This document shows positions 26,933-37,405 of a DNA stretch of 64,000 nt, piece by piece; positions within the stretch are counted from its first letter, which is position 1; every line of letters begins with the position of its first letter. The stretch lies in contig NZ_CP041969.1 of the NCBI RefSeq assembly GCF_014107495.1, forward strand, positions 372,001 to 436,000, given 5' to 3'. The position numbers were made by a program, and so were the translations under genes. This DNA is from Cohnella cholangitidis (GTDB lineage: Bacteria; Bacillota; Bacilli; Paenibacillales; Paenibacillaceae). The notes below the pieces were generated by a model that worked only from the letters and a program-made list of their open reading frames with translations, had not been told where the DNA came from and searched no databases.

Positions 26933-28209
26933 GCCGGTCCGCTCCGCACGACGGAGACGGCACGCAGGTCCGGATTGGCGTGCTCCTTGATCCGTTCATT
27001 GACCTCATCCAGCGTCAGACTCTCGTACACCTCGACCAAAGGGAACAAATCCCCGCCTTTATGGCGGTAACGCGTAAACTCGCTCGCAATCGATTCCGGA
27101 CTGTTCATCATTCTGAGAAAAGCCCCGATTTTTTTGCGACGCGTCCGTTCGAAGATATCGGGCGATATTCCGTTCTTGGCAGCATCGTACAGCGATTGGC
27201 TCACCCGTGCGACCAGCTCGTCGGGATCTCTCGTCTCCCCTCCGATGATCGAGAAGGAATATCCCGGCCCGGTATTGTACTCGTGGCCGAAACCGTCGGA
27301 GATTAAATTGTCGTCATACAATTGCTGATACAGCGCCGAACTGGAGCCGAGCAGCGCTTCGAGCATGACTTTGCTGGCCAGTTCGCGGCGCACGGCATCC
27401 TTGTCGTCCCCGGGCGCTTCCTTGAACCCGAATAAACATTTAGGCAAGGATACGGGGAGGTGCAGCTCTTTTTTCTCTGTTTTAACCTGAACCGGCTCAT
27501 TTTCAAACAAACGCTTGATTTCTCCGCCCGCAGAGAACGACTTCTGCGCTTGATCCCGCTTGACCCGCTCCATCGTCCGTTCCGGGTCTACCCCTCCGAC
27601 GATAAACAAAGTCATGTTCGACGGATGATAGAAAGTGTTGTAACAATCGTACAGCATTTCCTTCGTGATGGAACGGACTGAATCGGCCGTGCCGGCAATG
27701 TCGATATGCACCGGATGATTCCGGTACATCGCCTCGATCAATCCGAAATAGACGCGCCAATCGGGATTGTCCCGATACATATCGATTTCCTGCACGATAA
27801 TGCCTTTTTCCTTTTCCACGTTCTCGTCCGTAAAATACGGATTTTGCACGAAATGGAGGAGCGTATCCAAGTTCGCTTCGATCTCGCCGGTCGCCGTGAA
27901 TAAATATACCGTCCTATCGAAGCTCGTATACGCATTGGCCGATGCGCCTTGAGAAGCGAATTTGGAGAAAATATCCCCCTCCGGCTCCTCGAACATCTTA
28001 TGCTCTAGAAAATGGGCGATCCCGTCCGGCACGCGGATCGTTTCTCCGTTCGGACGGGTAAAGTGATTGTCGATCGAACCGTAACGGGTCGTGAAGGTCG
28101 CATAAGTTTTCGTAAAGCCGGGCTTCGGAAGGATGAATACCTCTAAGCCATTGTCAAGCTTCTCGTGCCACAACGTCTCCTGAAGGTTCGGATATGGTTT
28201 AGCCGTCAT
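26929..28209 (-). CDS. ymfH: M16-family zinc peptidase YmfH
   Basis: A 426-residue pitrilysin-family peptidase with the inverted zinc motif HFLEH (about residue 66-70) and the distal Glu in EKEKGIIVQEIDMYRDN. It is the catalytic partner of YmfF, encoded 2 bp upstream and equal in length. In Bacillus the pair lies at the same locus. No signal peptide is visible, so it is likely cytoplasmic or exported by an unusual route. Confidence 0.92.
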   Translation of the reverse strand: MTAKPYPNLQETLWHEKLDNGLEVFILPKPGFTKTYATFTTRYGSIDNHFTRPNGETIRVPDGIAHFLEHKMFEEPEGDIFSKFASQGASANAYTSFDRTVYLFTATGEIEANLDTLLHFVQNPYFTDENVEKEKGIIVQEIDMYRDNPDWRVYFGLIEAMYRNHPVHIDIAGTADSVRSITKEMLYDCYNTFYHPSNMTLFIVGGVDPERTMERVKRDQAQKSFSAGGEIKRLFENEPVQVKTEKKELHLPVSLPKCLFGFKEAPGDDKDAVRRELASKVMLEALLGSSSALYQQLYDDNLISDGFGHEYNTGPGYSFSIIGGETRDPDELVARVSQSLYDAAKNGISPDIFERTRRKKIGAFLRMMNSPESIASEFTRYRHKGGDLFPLVEVYESLTLDEVNERIKEHANPDLRAVSVVRSGPA

Positions 28210-28211
28210 GC

Positions 28212-29492
28212 TCAGCCCTCCTCTTTCCGGTCGCGCAAGAAGTAAATGGTATCCAGCGCAACTCCTTGCGCCACCGCCGTTACTTTCTCCGGCGTCACCG
28301 CTTGAATCTCGGCGATAAAGCTATCCCCCGTCCGCTCCGCTCCGGACAACACATTGCTGAAGTCGAAAGCGATTCGTTCGAATGCGGAATCCTGAAGCTC
28401 TCTCAGTTGGCCAATAATCATCGCCTGCGTGCGGCGGAAATCTTCCATGGCGAAGTCGCCTTTTGTCATCGCTTCGATCTGCTCGCGAATAATGGCCACG
28501 GCTCGCTCGTAGTTCGCGATCTCAACGCCCGATTGCAGCGTAAGAATGCCTTTGTGCCCGTCTAGCCTGGAAGAAGCGTAATAAGCCAAGCTCGCCTTCT
28601 CGCGAACGTTAACGAATAGCTTCGAGTGCGGGAAACCGCCGAGCAGTCCGTTATAGACGAGAAGCGACGCATAGTCGTCGCTGCCGTAAGTTGTGCCGAC
28701 TCGTAAACCCATATTGAGTTTTCCTTGACCGACATCCAGCTTCTCTACGATCGTCTGTACTTCGGCACGGGCAGCCCGCAACGTCGGAGCGGAATAAGCC
28801 GAAGGCTTGCCGTCCGGCAGTTTAAACGATTTCTCGACGAGCGACCGCACCTCTTCCAAGTTGGTATCGCCGGACACGTATAAGTCGAAAGACGCTTCCC
28901 GCAGCCATTGTTGGTACGCTTGATAGAGCGAATCGGCATTCAACTCCGCTAGCCGATCTTTGCGTCCAAGCGCGAGTAGCCGAAACGGCTCATCCTTGCA
29001 CATCTCTTCGACGCAGCGTTCAGCCGCGTACCTGATCTTGTCGTTGATAATGGCGTCGATTCTTTTGCTTACCGTCGACTTCTCCGCTTCCACGTATTTG
29101 CTCCGGAATTTTCCGTCCTCCAGGGCCGGGGCCGTCAATACTTCGCCGAGAAACCGCAACGCCTCTCCCAGCAACGATTCCTTGGCGGAAACGAATCGGT
29201 CGTTAATCATATCGAGACGGAACTGAACGATCTGATGATCGCCACGTTTGTACAAATCGAAACCGAATCCCGCGCCGTACAACTCATCCAATCGTTCGCG
29301 AAATGATATCGTCTCGGGAAGGGATTGCGTTCCTCTCCTTAAAACGAACGGAGTAAGCGCAACGGACGTAACGCGCTCTTCGGATAACGGAACGCCCGCG
29401 AACAAGGACAAGGCGAATGTTTTGAACCGTTTGGTAGGCAGAACGTGCAAGCGAAGCCGTCCCCATATCCCTCTCTGGAACTGTTCCGACAT
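28212..29492 (-). CDS. ymfF: M16-family peptidase-like protein YmfF, non-catalytic partner
   Basis: A 426-residue M16-fold protein whose N-terminal region lacks HxxEH: the equivalent segment reads SLPETISFRERLDELYG. It probably forms a heterodimer with YmfH and supplies substrate-binding residues, as with other paired M16 proteins. It is the first gene of the ymfF-ymfH-ymfI unit, all closely spaced. Confidence 0.88.
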   Translation of the reverse strand: MSEQFQRGIWGRLRLHVLPTKRFKTFALSLFAGVPLSEERVTSVALTPFVLRRGTQSLPETISFRERLDELYGAGFGFDLYKRGDHQIVQFRLDMINDRFVSAKESLLGEALRFLGEVLTAPALEDGKFRSKYVEAEKSTVSKRIDAIINDKIRYAAERCVEEMCKDEPFRLLALGRKDRLAELNADSLYQAYQQWLREASFDLYVSGDTNLEEVRSLVEKSFKLPDGKPSAYSAPTLRAARAEVQTIVEKLDVGQGKLNMGLRVGTTYGSDDYASLLVYNGLLGGFPHSKLFVNVREKASLAYYASSRLDGHKGILTLQSGVEIANYERAVAIIREQIEAMTKGDFAMEDFRRTQAMIIGQLRELQDSAFERIAFDFSNVLSGAERTGDSFIAEIQAVTPEKVTAVAQGVALDTIYFLRDRKEEG

Positions 29493-29619
29493 GATCTCAA
29501 GCTCCTTTAGGTAAAATCACTGCATAATGCTTCCAACATGGCATTTCAGCCCCATTCTAACCGATTGGACGAGCAGGAAGCAAATGTTGGAAAACAATGC
29601 CTCGTCCGAAAACGCGACA

Positions 29620-29653
29620 ACCAACCGCGACGCCATAGGCGCGTTGGTTGGTT
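29620..29653 (-). terminator. Probable terminator after sleB
   Basis: CAACCAAC pairs with GTTGGTTG around a GC-rich loop; a short T tract (TTGTCGCGTTTTC) follows on the minus strand. It lies 40 bases past the sleB stop. Confidence 0.5.
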
Positions 29654-29691
29654 GCACTGCGATGAACGCGGGTAGCGATCGCGACGATCGA

Positions 29692-30480
29692 TCAGCGGCA
29701 AAAAATATGTTTGCCGATCGTCTTGTATTGCGGACGTGTCCATATCCATTTGGAAGTCGCCGTCTCCGGATTGAAATAATACAGACAGCCGTCGCTCGGA
29801 TCCCAGCCGCTGATTGCGTCTTTGACGGCTTTGATCGCTTTTTCGTTTGGCGTCAGCCAGATTTGGCCGTCAGCGACGGCCGTGAACGCGCCCGGCTGAA
29901 AAATAACGCCCGTCGCCGTATTGGGAAACTGGGACGATTTCACCCGATTGATGATAACGGCGGCTACGGCGACTTGGCCCTCGTACGGCTCCCCGCGAGA
30001 TTCCCCGTACACGGCGTTGGCCATCATTTTCAAATCCTTTTCCGTGAAGCCAAGGTTGTTGGATGCGGGAAGCTTCGCGTTGCCGCCGGACGGTTGGTTC
30101 GGCTGGCTCGGTTGGTTCGCTTTCTCGCCACCCGCCGTCGGCGGCAGCTCGGCCGCGGTCGGCTTCCAATCCTTGGTCGCCTTCCATAGCATCAGCTTTG
30201 TTTTGGCGCCGACGATACCGTCCGATTTCATTCCGAACTTCCACTGAAACCAAGTGACGGCGTTTTTCGTGCTCGCGCCGAATTGGCCGTCTACTTTGCC
30301 GTTGAAATAGCCAAGCGCCTTCAACCGTCCTTGAAGCTCGTATATGTCCTTTCCGGAGGACCCTTCCTTCAGAATCGCGCTGCTGAACGTTTCGCGGCTT
30401 TGGGTGGAGTGCTGTATCGTATAAAGCCCAAGCAAGCCAAATACGACGCATACGGTCAAAATCACTAGACGATAACTCAC
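29692..30480 (-). CDS. sleB: Spore cortex-lytic enzyme SleB
   Basis: A 262-residue cell-wall hydrolase. The N-terminal segment is a signal or anchor helix (RLVILTVCVVFGLLGLYTI), residues about 40-100 are a peptidoglycan-binding domain (GKDIYELQGRLKALGYFNG), a Pro/Gln linker follows, and the C-terminal half is the Hydrolase_2 lytic transglycosylase domain (ANAVYGESRGEPYEGQVAVA, with its catalytic Glu). Together these are the SleB layout. A sigma-G type promoter precedes it, which fits forespore expression. The usual partner ypeB is not next to it. Confidence 0.88.
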   Translation of the reverse strand: MSYRLVILTVCVVFGLLGLYTIQHSTQSRETFSSAILKEGSSGKDIYELQGRLKALGYFNGKVDGQFGASTKNAVTWFQWKFGMKSDGIVGAKTKLMLWKATKDWKPTAAELPPTAGGEKANQPSQPNQPSGGNAKLPASNNLGFTEKDLKMMANAVYGESRGEPYEGQVAVAAVIINRVKSSQFPNTATGVIFQPGAFTAVADGQIWLTPNEKAIKAVKDAISGWDPSDGCLYYFNPETATSKWIWTRPQYKTIGKHIFCR

Positions 30481-30522
30481 TTAAGGTCACGCCTTTCCTG
30501 TTCCATGTTGGTCTTCGACCGT

Positions 30523-30552
30523 TAGTATGAGAAAGGGGAAAGGCTCTTATAC
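30523..30552 (-). promoter_or_regulatory. Sigma-G-type promoter of sleB
   Basis: On the minus strand -35 GTATA (30548-30552) and -10 CATACTA (30523-30529) with an 18-base spacer fit the forespore consensus GHATR-N18-CATNHTA. Confidence 0.6.
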
Positions 30553-30582
30553 CCAAATTTGCATGCTTTCTGCTTATGCGCC

Positions 30583-30616
30583 AAAAAAACCGCAGTCCTC
30601 TAACTCTGGACTGCGG
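30583..30616 (-). terminator. Terminator after spoIIIE
   Basis: CCGCAGTCC (30590-30598) pairs with GGACTGCGG (30608-30616), and the minus strand has a seven-T run right after it. Confidence 0.9.
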
Positions 30617-30646
30617 GCTTATTCTGCCTTTTATTTATATTGCTTT

Positions 30647-33316
30647 TTATGATGGAATACGTTGTTGGTATTGTTCCATCGTCATCAACACCTCGCGGGG
30701 CTTGCTGCCCTCGTAAGGGCCGACGACGCCCTTCGCCTCCATCGAATCGATCAGCCTCGCCGCGCGCGTGTAGCCTATGCGCATCCGCCGCTGAAGCAAG
30801 GAGACGGATGCCTGCTTCGCTTCGAGCACGATCTGCACCGCTTGGTCGAACAACTCGTCCAATATTTCCTCCGATTCTTCGCTGGCCGAATCGTCGATTT
30901 CCGGTACGAGCTCCTCGTTGTATTCCGCCTCCGCTTGACCGCGGCAATAGCCGACGACCGATTCCACTTCCCCGTCGGACAAGAACGCCCCTTGCACGCG
31001 AATCGGCTTGGATGCCCCCATCGGCAGGAATAGCATGTCGCCTCGGCCAAGCAATTTCTCCGCGCCGACCATGTCGAGGATCGTCCGCGAATCCACTTGC
31101 GACGATACGCCGAACGCGATCCGGCTCGGAATGTTGGCTTTGATAACGCCGGTAATGACGTCTACCGACGGCCGTTGGGTCGCGATGATCAGATGGATGC
31201 CCGATGCCCGCGCCATCTGCGCCAGTCGGCAAATCGCATCCTCCACGTCGCCTGCCGCGACCATCATCAAGTCGGCGAGCTCGTCGACGATAACGACGAT
31301 ATAAGGCAGAACGGCGTCCGGATTGTCCCCGCTCATCATCAAAGCGTTGTAGCCTTCGATATTCCTCGTTCCCGATTTCGAGAACTTCTCGTATCTCTTT
31401 TCCATTTCCACGACGATCTTCTTCAGTGCCAAGGAAGCCCGTCTAGGATCGGTGACGACAGGCGCTAGCAAATGCGGAATCCCATTGTAGACGTTTAGTT
31501 CGACCATTTTAGGGTCGATCATGAGAAACTTGACCTCATCCGGCTTCGCTTTGTACAGCAGGCTCGTAATGATCCCGTTGATACAGACCGATTTGCCCGA
31601 GCCGGTCGCACCCGCCACGAGCAAATGCGGCATTCTAGCCAGATTTCCGACAATAGGCTGACCGGAAATATCGCGACCGAACGCAATCGTCAGCTTAGCG
31701 GAAGATTCCTGGAACGGCTGGGTCTCCAGCACTTCCCTCAACGTTACGACGCTTACTTCATTGTTCGGCACCTCGATGCCGATCGCCGCTTTGCCCGGAA
31801 TCGGAGCCTCCATCCGTATATCTTTGGCTGCGAGGGCAAGCGCGATGTCGTCCGTCAGGCTGACGATCCTGCTGACTTTAACCCCGACGTCGGGTTGCAG
31901 TTCGTACCTCGTCACGGCAGGTCCACGCGCAACGTCCAATACCTTGGCTCTTACGCCGAAGCTTTCAAGAGTCGCTTCCAGCTTACGAGCCGTATTCATG
32001 TAATCCGCGGGGTTCCCGGATTTGCTGCCTCCCGGCGGCTTGTCCAGCAGATTCGCGCTAGGTAACCGGTATGGCTTTTGTATTTTGCGAACCGGCTTCG
32101 GCGCAGCCGCAACGGGAGTTTCCTCGCTCGGTTTCAAATCAAGCTCGACGTCGATATCTCCGTCCGGAACAGCAGAGTCTACGTCTTCGGGGGCTAAGGC
32201 GGCCTCCTCCGATTCCTCTACGGCTAGTGGAATAGCCTGCTGTTCCATTTCGGCTTCCTCGTCCCACTCATAGTCGGGATAACCTTGTGCCGTAAAATCC
32301 GTAAACCTTGGAGTGACCGGCTGCTCGAATTGTTCGTCCTCGTCCGCTAACGCCGCTGGCGGCGGCGTCACGGGAACATCTTGATGTCGCTCGATAATTT
32401 GCTCGACGGGAGTATCTTGACTAGCGACTCGCTTGCTCGAATATTTGATCGGTTCATCGTCGTCCCAATGCTCATCCTGCGCTATGTTGGGATCCCGTTC
32501 CGGCTTGCCGTGGAACAACTGGAAAAATAACGGCGTTTTTCTGGCGCGCGGGATAAGAGCCGGTTCGTCTATTTCGTCATCATCCGGCAACGTTGGGATA
32601 GGCGCTTGCGGCGCGGCCGCCGAGCTTCTCCCCCTTCTGCCTGAGCCGTTGACCGGAATCGCTTTCGCCGATAACAGTTTGCGCCCGGAAGCTAGACGCG
32701 ACGCGAGCAGCGGCATCACTCTGAGCAAGAACAACCGAATCGACCGTCCGATTTCGACATAGGAACGGTTAGTCACAAGCATGACGGCAATGGCGATCTC
32801 GATCAGCAGAACGAATTTAGCGCCGTAATATCCGAATAACCAGTATAGGACGGAATATTGCAGAGCGCCGACGATCCCCCCGCCGACATCGGCATTGAAA
32901 ACCTTAATATTGTCGGCAGGCGGGGCTTGCCAAAGCATCTCTTTCAGTTGCGCCATCGTTTGATTGACGATGCTAGACGGGGTTACCGAATCCATAAGTC
33001 CAAGACTATTATCGATAGCAGCCATCGCGCTCCAAAGCGTAACGACCAAGGAGACGAGAACGAACCCCGTACGGCGGGACGTCCAACCTCGAGGCCAGCA
33101 ACGTTTAACCATCACATATAAACCTACCCAAATGCCGACCAACGCGAGCAAATAATAATGCTTCCCTAGCAGAAAGCCGAACAACTTGGAAAGCGACCTT
33201 CCGACTGCCGCTTCTCCGGAGATGGCGATAACGGAAATCGTAATGAGCACGATGCCATAAACTTCGTATTTCAAGCTTGCTCCGAACGAAGCCCGCTTCT
33301 TCTTGCGCTTGGCCAA
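30647..33316 (-). CDS. spoIIIE: DNA translocase FtsK/SpoIIIE
   Basis: A hexameric DNA pump of 889 residues that moves the chromosome into the forespore. It has about four N-terminal membrane helices (residues 15-180), an acidic, Pro-rich linker (about 220-420), the alpha/beta motor domain with Walker [14 protein letters not shown] and Walker [13 protein letters not shown], and a C-terminal winged-helix gamma domain ([19 protein letters not shown]) that reads orienting sequences. I use TTG 33316 because GGGAGG lies eight bases upstream; ATG 33340 precedes that ribosome site. Confidence 0.95.
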   Translation of the reverse strand: MAKRKKKRASFGASLKYEVYGIVLITISVIAISGEAAVGRSLSKLFGFLLGKHYYLLALVGIWVGLYVMVKRCWPRGWTSRRTGFVLVSLVVTLWSAMAAIDNSLGLMDSVTPSSIVNQTMAQLKEMLWQAPPADNIKVFNADVGGGIVGALQYSVLYWLFGYYGAKFVLLIEIAIAVMLVTNRSYVEIGRSIRLFLLRVMPLLASRLASGRKLLSAKAIPVNGSGRRGRSSAAAPQAPIPTLPDDDEIDEPALIPRARKTPLFFQLFHGKPERDPNIAQDEHWDDDEPIKYSSKRVASQDTPVEQIIERHQDVPVTPPPAALADEDEQFEQPVTPRFTDFTAQGYPDYEWDEEAEMEQQAIPLAVEESEEAALAPEDVDSAVPDGDIDVELDLKPSEETPVAAAPKPVRKIQKPYRLPSANLLDKPPGGSKSGNPADYMNTARKLEATLESFGVRAKVLDVARGPAVTRYELQPDVGVKVSRIVSLTDDIALALAAKDIRMEAPIPGKAAIGIEVPNNEVSVVTLREVLETQPFQESSAKLTIAFGRDISGQPIVGNLARMPHLLVAGATGSGKSVCINGIITSLLYKAKPDEVKFLMIDPKMVELNVYNGIPHLLAPVVTDPRRASLALKKIVVEMEKRYEKFSKSGTRNIEGYNALMMSGDNPDAVLPYIVVIVDELADLMMVAAGDVEDAICRLAQMARASGIHLIIATQRPSVDVITGVIKANIPSRIAFGVSSQVDSRTILDMVGAEKLLGRGDMLFLPMGASKPIRVQGAFLSDGEVESVVGYCRGQAEAEYNEELVPEIDDSASEESEEILDELFDQAVQIVLEAKQASVSLLQRRMRIGYTRAARLIDSMEAKGVVGPYEGSKPREVLMTMEQYQQRIPS

Positions 33317-33379
33317 ATTTGCCACCTCCCGGTTCAACATTATATCACAGTTGAAGGGAGGTTGGCAGACTATCGGGGA

Positions 33380-33640
33380 CTACATTCCAAAGTCGGGAAG
33401 TTCCTGCCCCTGTCGTAGTTCCGGGGTCGGATAATAACAGACCGTTTGGCCGGGGGCATACTCCGTTGACAGATAACAATTCAGCGGCGCGGAGAGAAGC
33501 CGCACGATCTTACCCATGCCGGGAGCGATCGGGATCAGCTGCATCATCACGCCTTGGACCGTCACCTCGACGAAAGGACCCGGCTCGTTTTGTATCCCGT
33601 CAAGCACGAGCTCCATAGGCATCGCCGTATAGATCGTCAC
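33380..33640 (-). CDS. ylzJ: YlzJ-like protein
   Basis: A small conserved protein of 86 residues matching the YlzJ family by context and by the pattern [15 protein letters not shown] ... [20 protein letters not shown]. Function unknown. It begins with GTG overlapping the tepA stop by 4 bp and has a strong GGGGGAG site. The same tepA-ylzJ-spoIIIE order is found in Bacillus. Confidence 0.85.
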   Translation of the reverse strand: MTIYTAMPMELVLDGIQNEPGPFVEVTVQGVMMQLIPIAPGMGKIVRLLSAPLNCYLSTEYAPGQTVCYYPTPELRQGQELPDFGM

Positions 33641-34386
33641 GCCTTGCTCCCCCCTTCCGCGACGTTCGCTTTACGCTCGCCGATTCGACGATTCAATTCC
33701 TTCAAAGCATCTCCCAATCCTCCAACGGCATTTATCAGCCCGTGTTTTACGGCATCCCCTCCGATAACCGTCGTACCGATATCTCTCGTCAGCTCTCCGG
33801 TTTTAAACATAAGCTGCTTAAATACTTCCTCGGAAATTCGCGAATGCCTGGTGACGAAGCGGGTTACCCTTTCCTGCATTTTCTCCAAGTAATCGAACGT
33901 TTGCGGCACCCCGATAACGAGTCCGTTCATCCGTATCGGATGAATGGTCATCGTCGCGGTTTCGGCAATCAAGGAGTAGTTCGCGGACACGGCAATCGGA
34001 ACTCCGATCGAATGCCCTCCCCCTAACACGATCGTAACCGTAGGCTTCGTTAACGATGCGATCATCTCCGCGATCGCTAGCCCCGCTTCCACGTCTCCTC
34101 CGACCGTGTTGAGCACGATCAAGAGTCCTTCAATCTTGGCATTCTGCTCGGCGGCGACTAACTGAGGAATGACATGCTCGTATTTCGTCGTTTTATTTTG
34201 CGGCGGAAGCATGAGATGCCCTTCGATCTGTCCGATGATCGTCAGACAGAAAATATTGCTCTCTCCGGATGGAATCGAAGTTTGGCCTAATTGCACGATC
34301 GAATCCGCAGCGGTGGCTGATTTACGTCCTTCTTCGGAAGGGGTCGGCTGTTCCGCCGTTTCCCCCGATTTCGTTTTGTCGGTCAT
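33637..34386 (-). CDS. tepA: ClpP-like translocation-enhancing protease TepA
   Basis: A 249-residue member of the ClpP/crotonase-fold peptidases. Residues 1-35 are a polar leader. The catalytic Ser sits in [16 protein letters not shown] (SIG in place of the ClpP SMA) and IHPIRMNG supplies the His region. In Bacillus TepA aids protein translocation and degrades spore SASP proteins. A ribosome site AGGAGG precedes the ATG. Confidence 0.92.
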   Translation of the reverse strand: MTDKTKSGETAEQPTPSEEGRKSATAADSIVQLGQTSIPSGESNIFCLTIIGQIEGHLMLPPQNKTTKYEHVIPQLVAAEQNAKIEGLLIVLNTVGGDVEAGLAIAEMIASLTKPTVTIVLGGGHSIGVPIAVSANYSLIAETATMTIHPIRMNGLVIGVPQTFDYLEKMQERVTRFVTRHSRISEEVFKQLMFKTGELTRDIGTTVIGGDAVKHGLINAVGGLGDALKELNRRIGERKANVAEGGSKA

Positions 34387-34436
34387 GATGAGTCCTCCTA
34401 GTCGATTGGCAGCATGACATAGTATGGGCGATTTGG

Positions 34437-34482
34437 ATAAAAAAAACCGTCTTCCAGCCGCATATGCGACGGAAAACGGTTT
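34437..34482 (-). terminator. Terminator after rnjB
   Basis: AAAACCGT (34443-34450) pairs with ACGGTTTT (34475-34482) and encloses a CGCATATGCG palindrome. A long T-run follows on the minus strand. Confidence 0.85.
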
Positions 34483-34505
34483 TCAATGAGTGTGGGTTAG
34501 TCTTT

Positions 34506-36185
34506 CTACACTTCCATGATGATCGGCAAGATCATCGGTCTTCTTCTTGTTTGTTCGTATAAGAAACGTCCGAGCGCGTCTTTGACGTTCGTCTTGAGCG
34601 ACGCCCATTCGTTTACGTTCTCGTTCATCAGCTTGTGCAACGTGCTAGTCACGATGCGGTTAGCTTCTTCCAACAGACCTTCGGATTCACGAACGTACAC
34701 GAAACCGCGAGAGATGATGTCGGGACCCGACATGATCGTTCCGTCTTGTTTGCTAAGCGTAACGACGACAACTAAAATTCCGTCTTGAGATAGAAGCTTA
34801 CGGTCGCGAAGTACGATGTTTCCTACATCGCCGACTCCAAGACCGTCGATAAGTACGTTACCGGAAGGAATTTTGCCTGCTTTGCGTGCTGCGCCATTCT
34901 GAATTTCGACAGTGTCCCCGATATCGAGCAGGAAAATGTTTTCCTTCGGAATTCCTACGGATTCGCCGAGCAATCCGTGATGACGAAGCATCCGGTATTC
35001 GCCGTGAATCGGAATGAAGTATTCCGGACGCATAAGGTTAAGCATAAGCTTAAGTTCCTCTTGGCTGCCGTGACCGGATACGTGTACTCCAGACACCGAG
35101 CCAGGACCATAGATAACGCTTGCACCCAAACGCATCAACTCATCGACGGTACGTCCGACATACCGCTCATTCCCCGGAATCGGAGTTGCCGCGATAATAA
35201 CCGTATCCCCCGGTAAAATGTCGACTTTCCGGTGCGTGGAACGTGCCATCCGCGTAAGTGCCGACATCGGCTCGCCTTGGCTTCCGGTCGATAGGATAAC
35301 GACGCGGTCCGCGGGAAGCTTGTTCACCTCTTCCGGCTCGATCAACATTCCTTCCGGAATGTTCAAGTATCCGAGCTCGGACGCAATGTTCACTACGTTG
35401 ACCATGCTACGGCCGATTACCGTCATTTTGCGGCGCGTTTCCGCTGCTGCGTTAATGACTTGTTGAATCCGATGAACGTTGGAAGCAAACGTCGCAACGA
35501 CTACGCGTTGTTTCGCGCTCCGGAATAACGATTCGAACTCTCTGCCAATATTGCTCTCCGATGGCGTGTAACCCGCGCGTTCCGCGTTGGTGCTGTCGGA
35601 TAGAAGAGCAAGTACGCCGCGGCTTCCGATTTCCGCCATCCGTTGAAGGTCGGCGAACTGGTCGTTTACCGGCGTATGGTCGAACTTGAAGTCGCCCGTA
35701 TGCACGACATTTCCTTCCGGTGTTTCCAGGCAAACGCCGACGGAATCCGGAATGCTGTGATTCGTACGGAAGAAGCTTGCTTTGATCGTTCCGAAAGTCA
35801 ACTCCGAATCTTCGGTGATAAGAATTCTCTTCGTATCGCCGAGCAATCCAGCCTCTTTAAGCTTGTTCTCTACCAAGCCTAGCGTTAGCTTCGTTCCGTA
35901 GATCGGAATGTTCAGTTGCTTCAGGACGTACGGTAATCCTCCGATGTGGTCCTCGTGTCCGTGCGTAAGCAGAATAGCTTTCACTTTGTCGCGATTTTCC
36001 AACAAATAGGCAATATCCGGGATAACGACGTCGATTCCGAGCATCTCTTCTTCCGGGAATTTCAATCCAGCGTCTACGACTACGATGTCGTTTCCATACT
36101 GGACGCAGTACATGTTTTTGCCGATTTCGCCAACGCCACCGAGCGCGAAAATCAGTAATTTATCTTGGCTGTTTTTCTTTGACAC
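34506..36185 (-). CDS. rnjB: Ribonuclease J
   Basis: A metallo-beta-lactamase-fold nuclease of 559 residues with 5'-exo- and endonuclease activity on RNA. The zinc motif LTHGHEDHIGG, the beta-CASP region (TGSQGEPMSAL) and the C-terminal domain ending in RRRPMILPIIMEV are all present. The start is GTG, eight bases after AGGAGG. Position between dapA and tepA identifies it as the RnjB (YmfA) orthologue rather than RnjA. A promoter is visible about 95 bases upstream. Confidence 0.93.
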   Translation of the reverse strand: MSKKNSQDKLLIFALGGVGEIGKNMYCVQYGNDIVVVDAGLKFPEEEMLGIDVVIPDIAYLLENRDKVKAILLTHGHEDHIGGLPYVLKQLNIPIYGTKLTLGLVENKLKEAGLLGDTKRILITEDSELTFGTIKASFFRTNHSIPDSVGVCLETPEGNVVHTGDFKFDHTPVNDQFADLQRMAEIGSRGVLALLSDSTNAERAGYTPSESNIGREFESLFRSAKQRVVVATFASNVHRIQQVINAAAETRRKMTVIGRSMVNVVNIASELGYLNIPEGMLIEPEEVNKLPADRVVILSTGSQGEPMSALTRMARSTHRKVDILPGDTVIIAATPIPGNERYVGRTVDELMRLGASVIYGPGSVSGVHVSGHGSQEELKLMLNLMRPEYFIPIHGEYRMLRHHGLLGESVGIPKENIFLLDIGDTVEIQNGAARKAGKIPSGNVLIDGLGVGDVGNIVLRDRKLLSQDGILVVVVTLSKQDGTIMSGPDIISRGFVYVRESEGLLEEANRIVTSTLHKLMNENVNEWASLKTNVKDALGRFLYEQTRRRPMILPIIMEV

Positions 36186-36277
36186 TCCTAGTACCTCCTA
36201 GATCCATTCGACGCACCCGATCGATATGAAATTTTCAATTTGCTAAAAATATTAGCCGCACCCAATCACTCTCAATC

Positions 36278-36307
36278 ATTATACATGAAGCAATTCAGGA
36301 AATACAA
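36278..36307 (-). promoter_or_regulatory. Promoter of rnjB
   Basis: On the minus strand -10 TATAAT (36278-36283) and -35 TTGTAT (36302-36307) are 18 bases apart. The 327-base gap between dapA and rnjB otherwise holds a long inverted repeat and the dapA terminator. Confidence 0.6.
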
Positions 36308-36384
36308 GATCGACGATATTATCTTTCCCTGTCAAGTTATACGAATTCCCTGTCGTCAAGATAGGAGCAAACCTATGTATCGAA

Positions 36385-36441
36385 CGATCAGATGAGCGTA
36401 AGTACGATGCGCTTCGCCGTGTACTTACGTTCATCTGATCG
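36385..36441. repeat. 21-bp inverted repeat between dapA and rnjB
   Basis: Arms 36385-36405 and 36421-36441 are complementary over 21 bases with a single G-T mismatch, around a 15-base loop. It directly follows the dapA terminator on the minus strand and has no T-run. Confidence 0.8.
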
Positions 36442-36444
36442 CGC

Positions 36445-36475
36445 AAAAAACCGATGCCCGGAGGACATCGGTTTT
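36445..36475 (-). terminator. Terminator after dapA
   Basis: AAAACCGATG pairs with CATCGGTTTT; on the minus strand the second arm ends in TTTTTT. Confidence 0.85.
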
Positions 36476-36512
36476 CGCAAAGCGCAGCTTCTAACGACCG
36501 ACAAACTCCTAT

Positions 36513-37391
36513 TTATACATTGATCAGTTTTTGCAAATAGCTTGCTTCCGCCTCGTTCACGTCTACCAATGGAAGGCGTACTCCGCCTACAGGCAAGCCG
36601 CGCAAAGTAAGCGCGTACTTCACCGCAACCGGATTCGGAACGGGGTGCGGACAATTAAACAGTCCATTGAAGAACGGGTAGCACTCTTCGTTGATCGTTT
36701 TCGCGTCGTGAACGCGGCCTTCGAGATAAGCCTCGATCAGTTGTTTCATTTTCGCGCCGACGACATGGCTCGCGACGCTAATGATTCCGTATCCGCCAAC
36801 GGACAATGTCGGAAGAGTAACCGCATCATCCCCGCTATATAAAATAAAGCCTTCCGGAGCACCGCTGATGATTTCCGTCATTTGACCAAGCGAAGCGCAT
36901 TCTTTGGTCGCAACGATGTTAGGAATTTGCGCCAGGCGCAGCGTTGTTTCCGAAGACATGCTGACTACCGTACGGGATGGAACGTTGTACAAAATGACCG
37001 GCAGCGAAGTCGCTTCAGCGATGGTGCGGAAATGTTGGTAGATGCCTTCTTGAGTTGGTCTATTGTAATACGGCGTTACGAGCAGGACGCCGTCGACGCC
37101 GGCTTCTTCGGCTTTTTTAGTCAATTGGACGGAATGGGCGGTTTCATTGCTGCCGGTTCCGGCAATGATTTTGCAACGTCCCGCAGCGTGTTTGACCGCG
37201 AAACGGAACAATTCTACCTTTTCATCGTCCGTTAATGTCGGAGATTCGCCTGTCGTCCCTGAGATAACCAAGCTGTCGGATTTTTGTACGTCGATCAAAT
37301 AATCGATCAATCGACCCGTCGTCTCCCAGTTAATGTTCAGTTGTTCATCAAAAGGGGTTACCATTGCTGTAATTAAACGACCGAAACTCAT
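36513..37391 (-). CDS. dapA: 4-hydroxy-tetrahydrodipicolinate synthase
   Basis: A TIM-barrel aldolase of 292 residues condensing pyruvate with aspartate semialdehyde. GTTGESPTL (catalytic Thr), YNVPSRT (Tyr) and IVATKECA (Schiff-base Lys) are present. The start ATG 37391 lies eight bases after GAGGAGG. It is the last gene of the spoVFA-spoVFB-asd-dapG-dapA unit, supplying precursor for dipicolinic acid and diaminopimelate. Confidence 0.96.
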   Translation of the reverse strand: MSFGRLITAMVTPFDEQLNINWETTGRLIDYLIDVQKSDSLVISGTTGESPTLTDDEKVELFRFAVKHAAGRCKIIAGTGSNETAHSVQLTKKAEEAGVDGVLLVTPYYNRPTQEGIYQHFRTIAEATSLPVILYNVPSRTVVSMSSETTLRLAQIPNIVATKECASLGQMTEIISGAPEGFILYSGDDAVTLPTLSVGGYGIISVASHVVGAKMKQLIEAYLEGRVHDAKTINEECYPFFNGLFNCPHPVPNPVAVKYALTLRGLPVGGVRLPLVDVNEAEASYLQKLINV

Positions 37392-37405
37392 TCCTTCGTC
37401 CTCCT

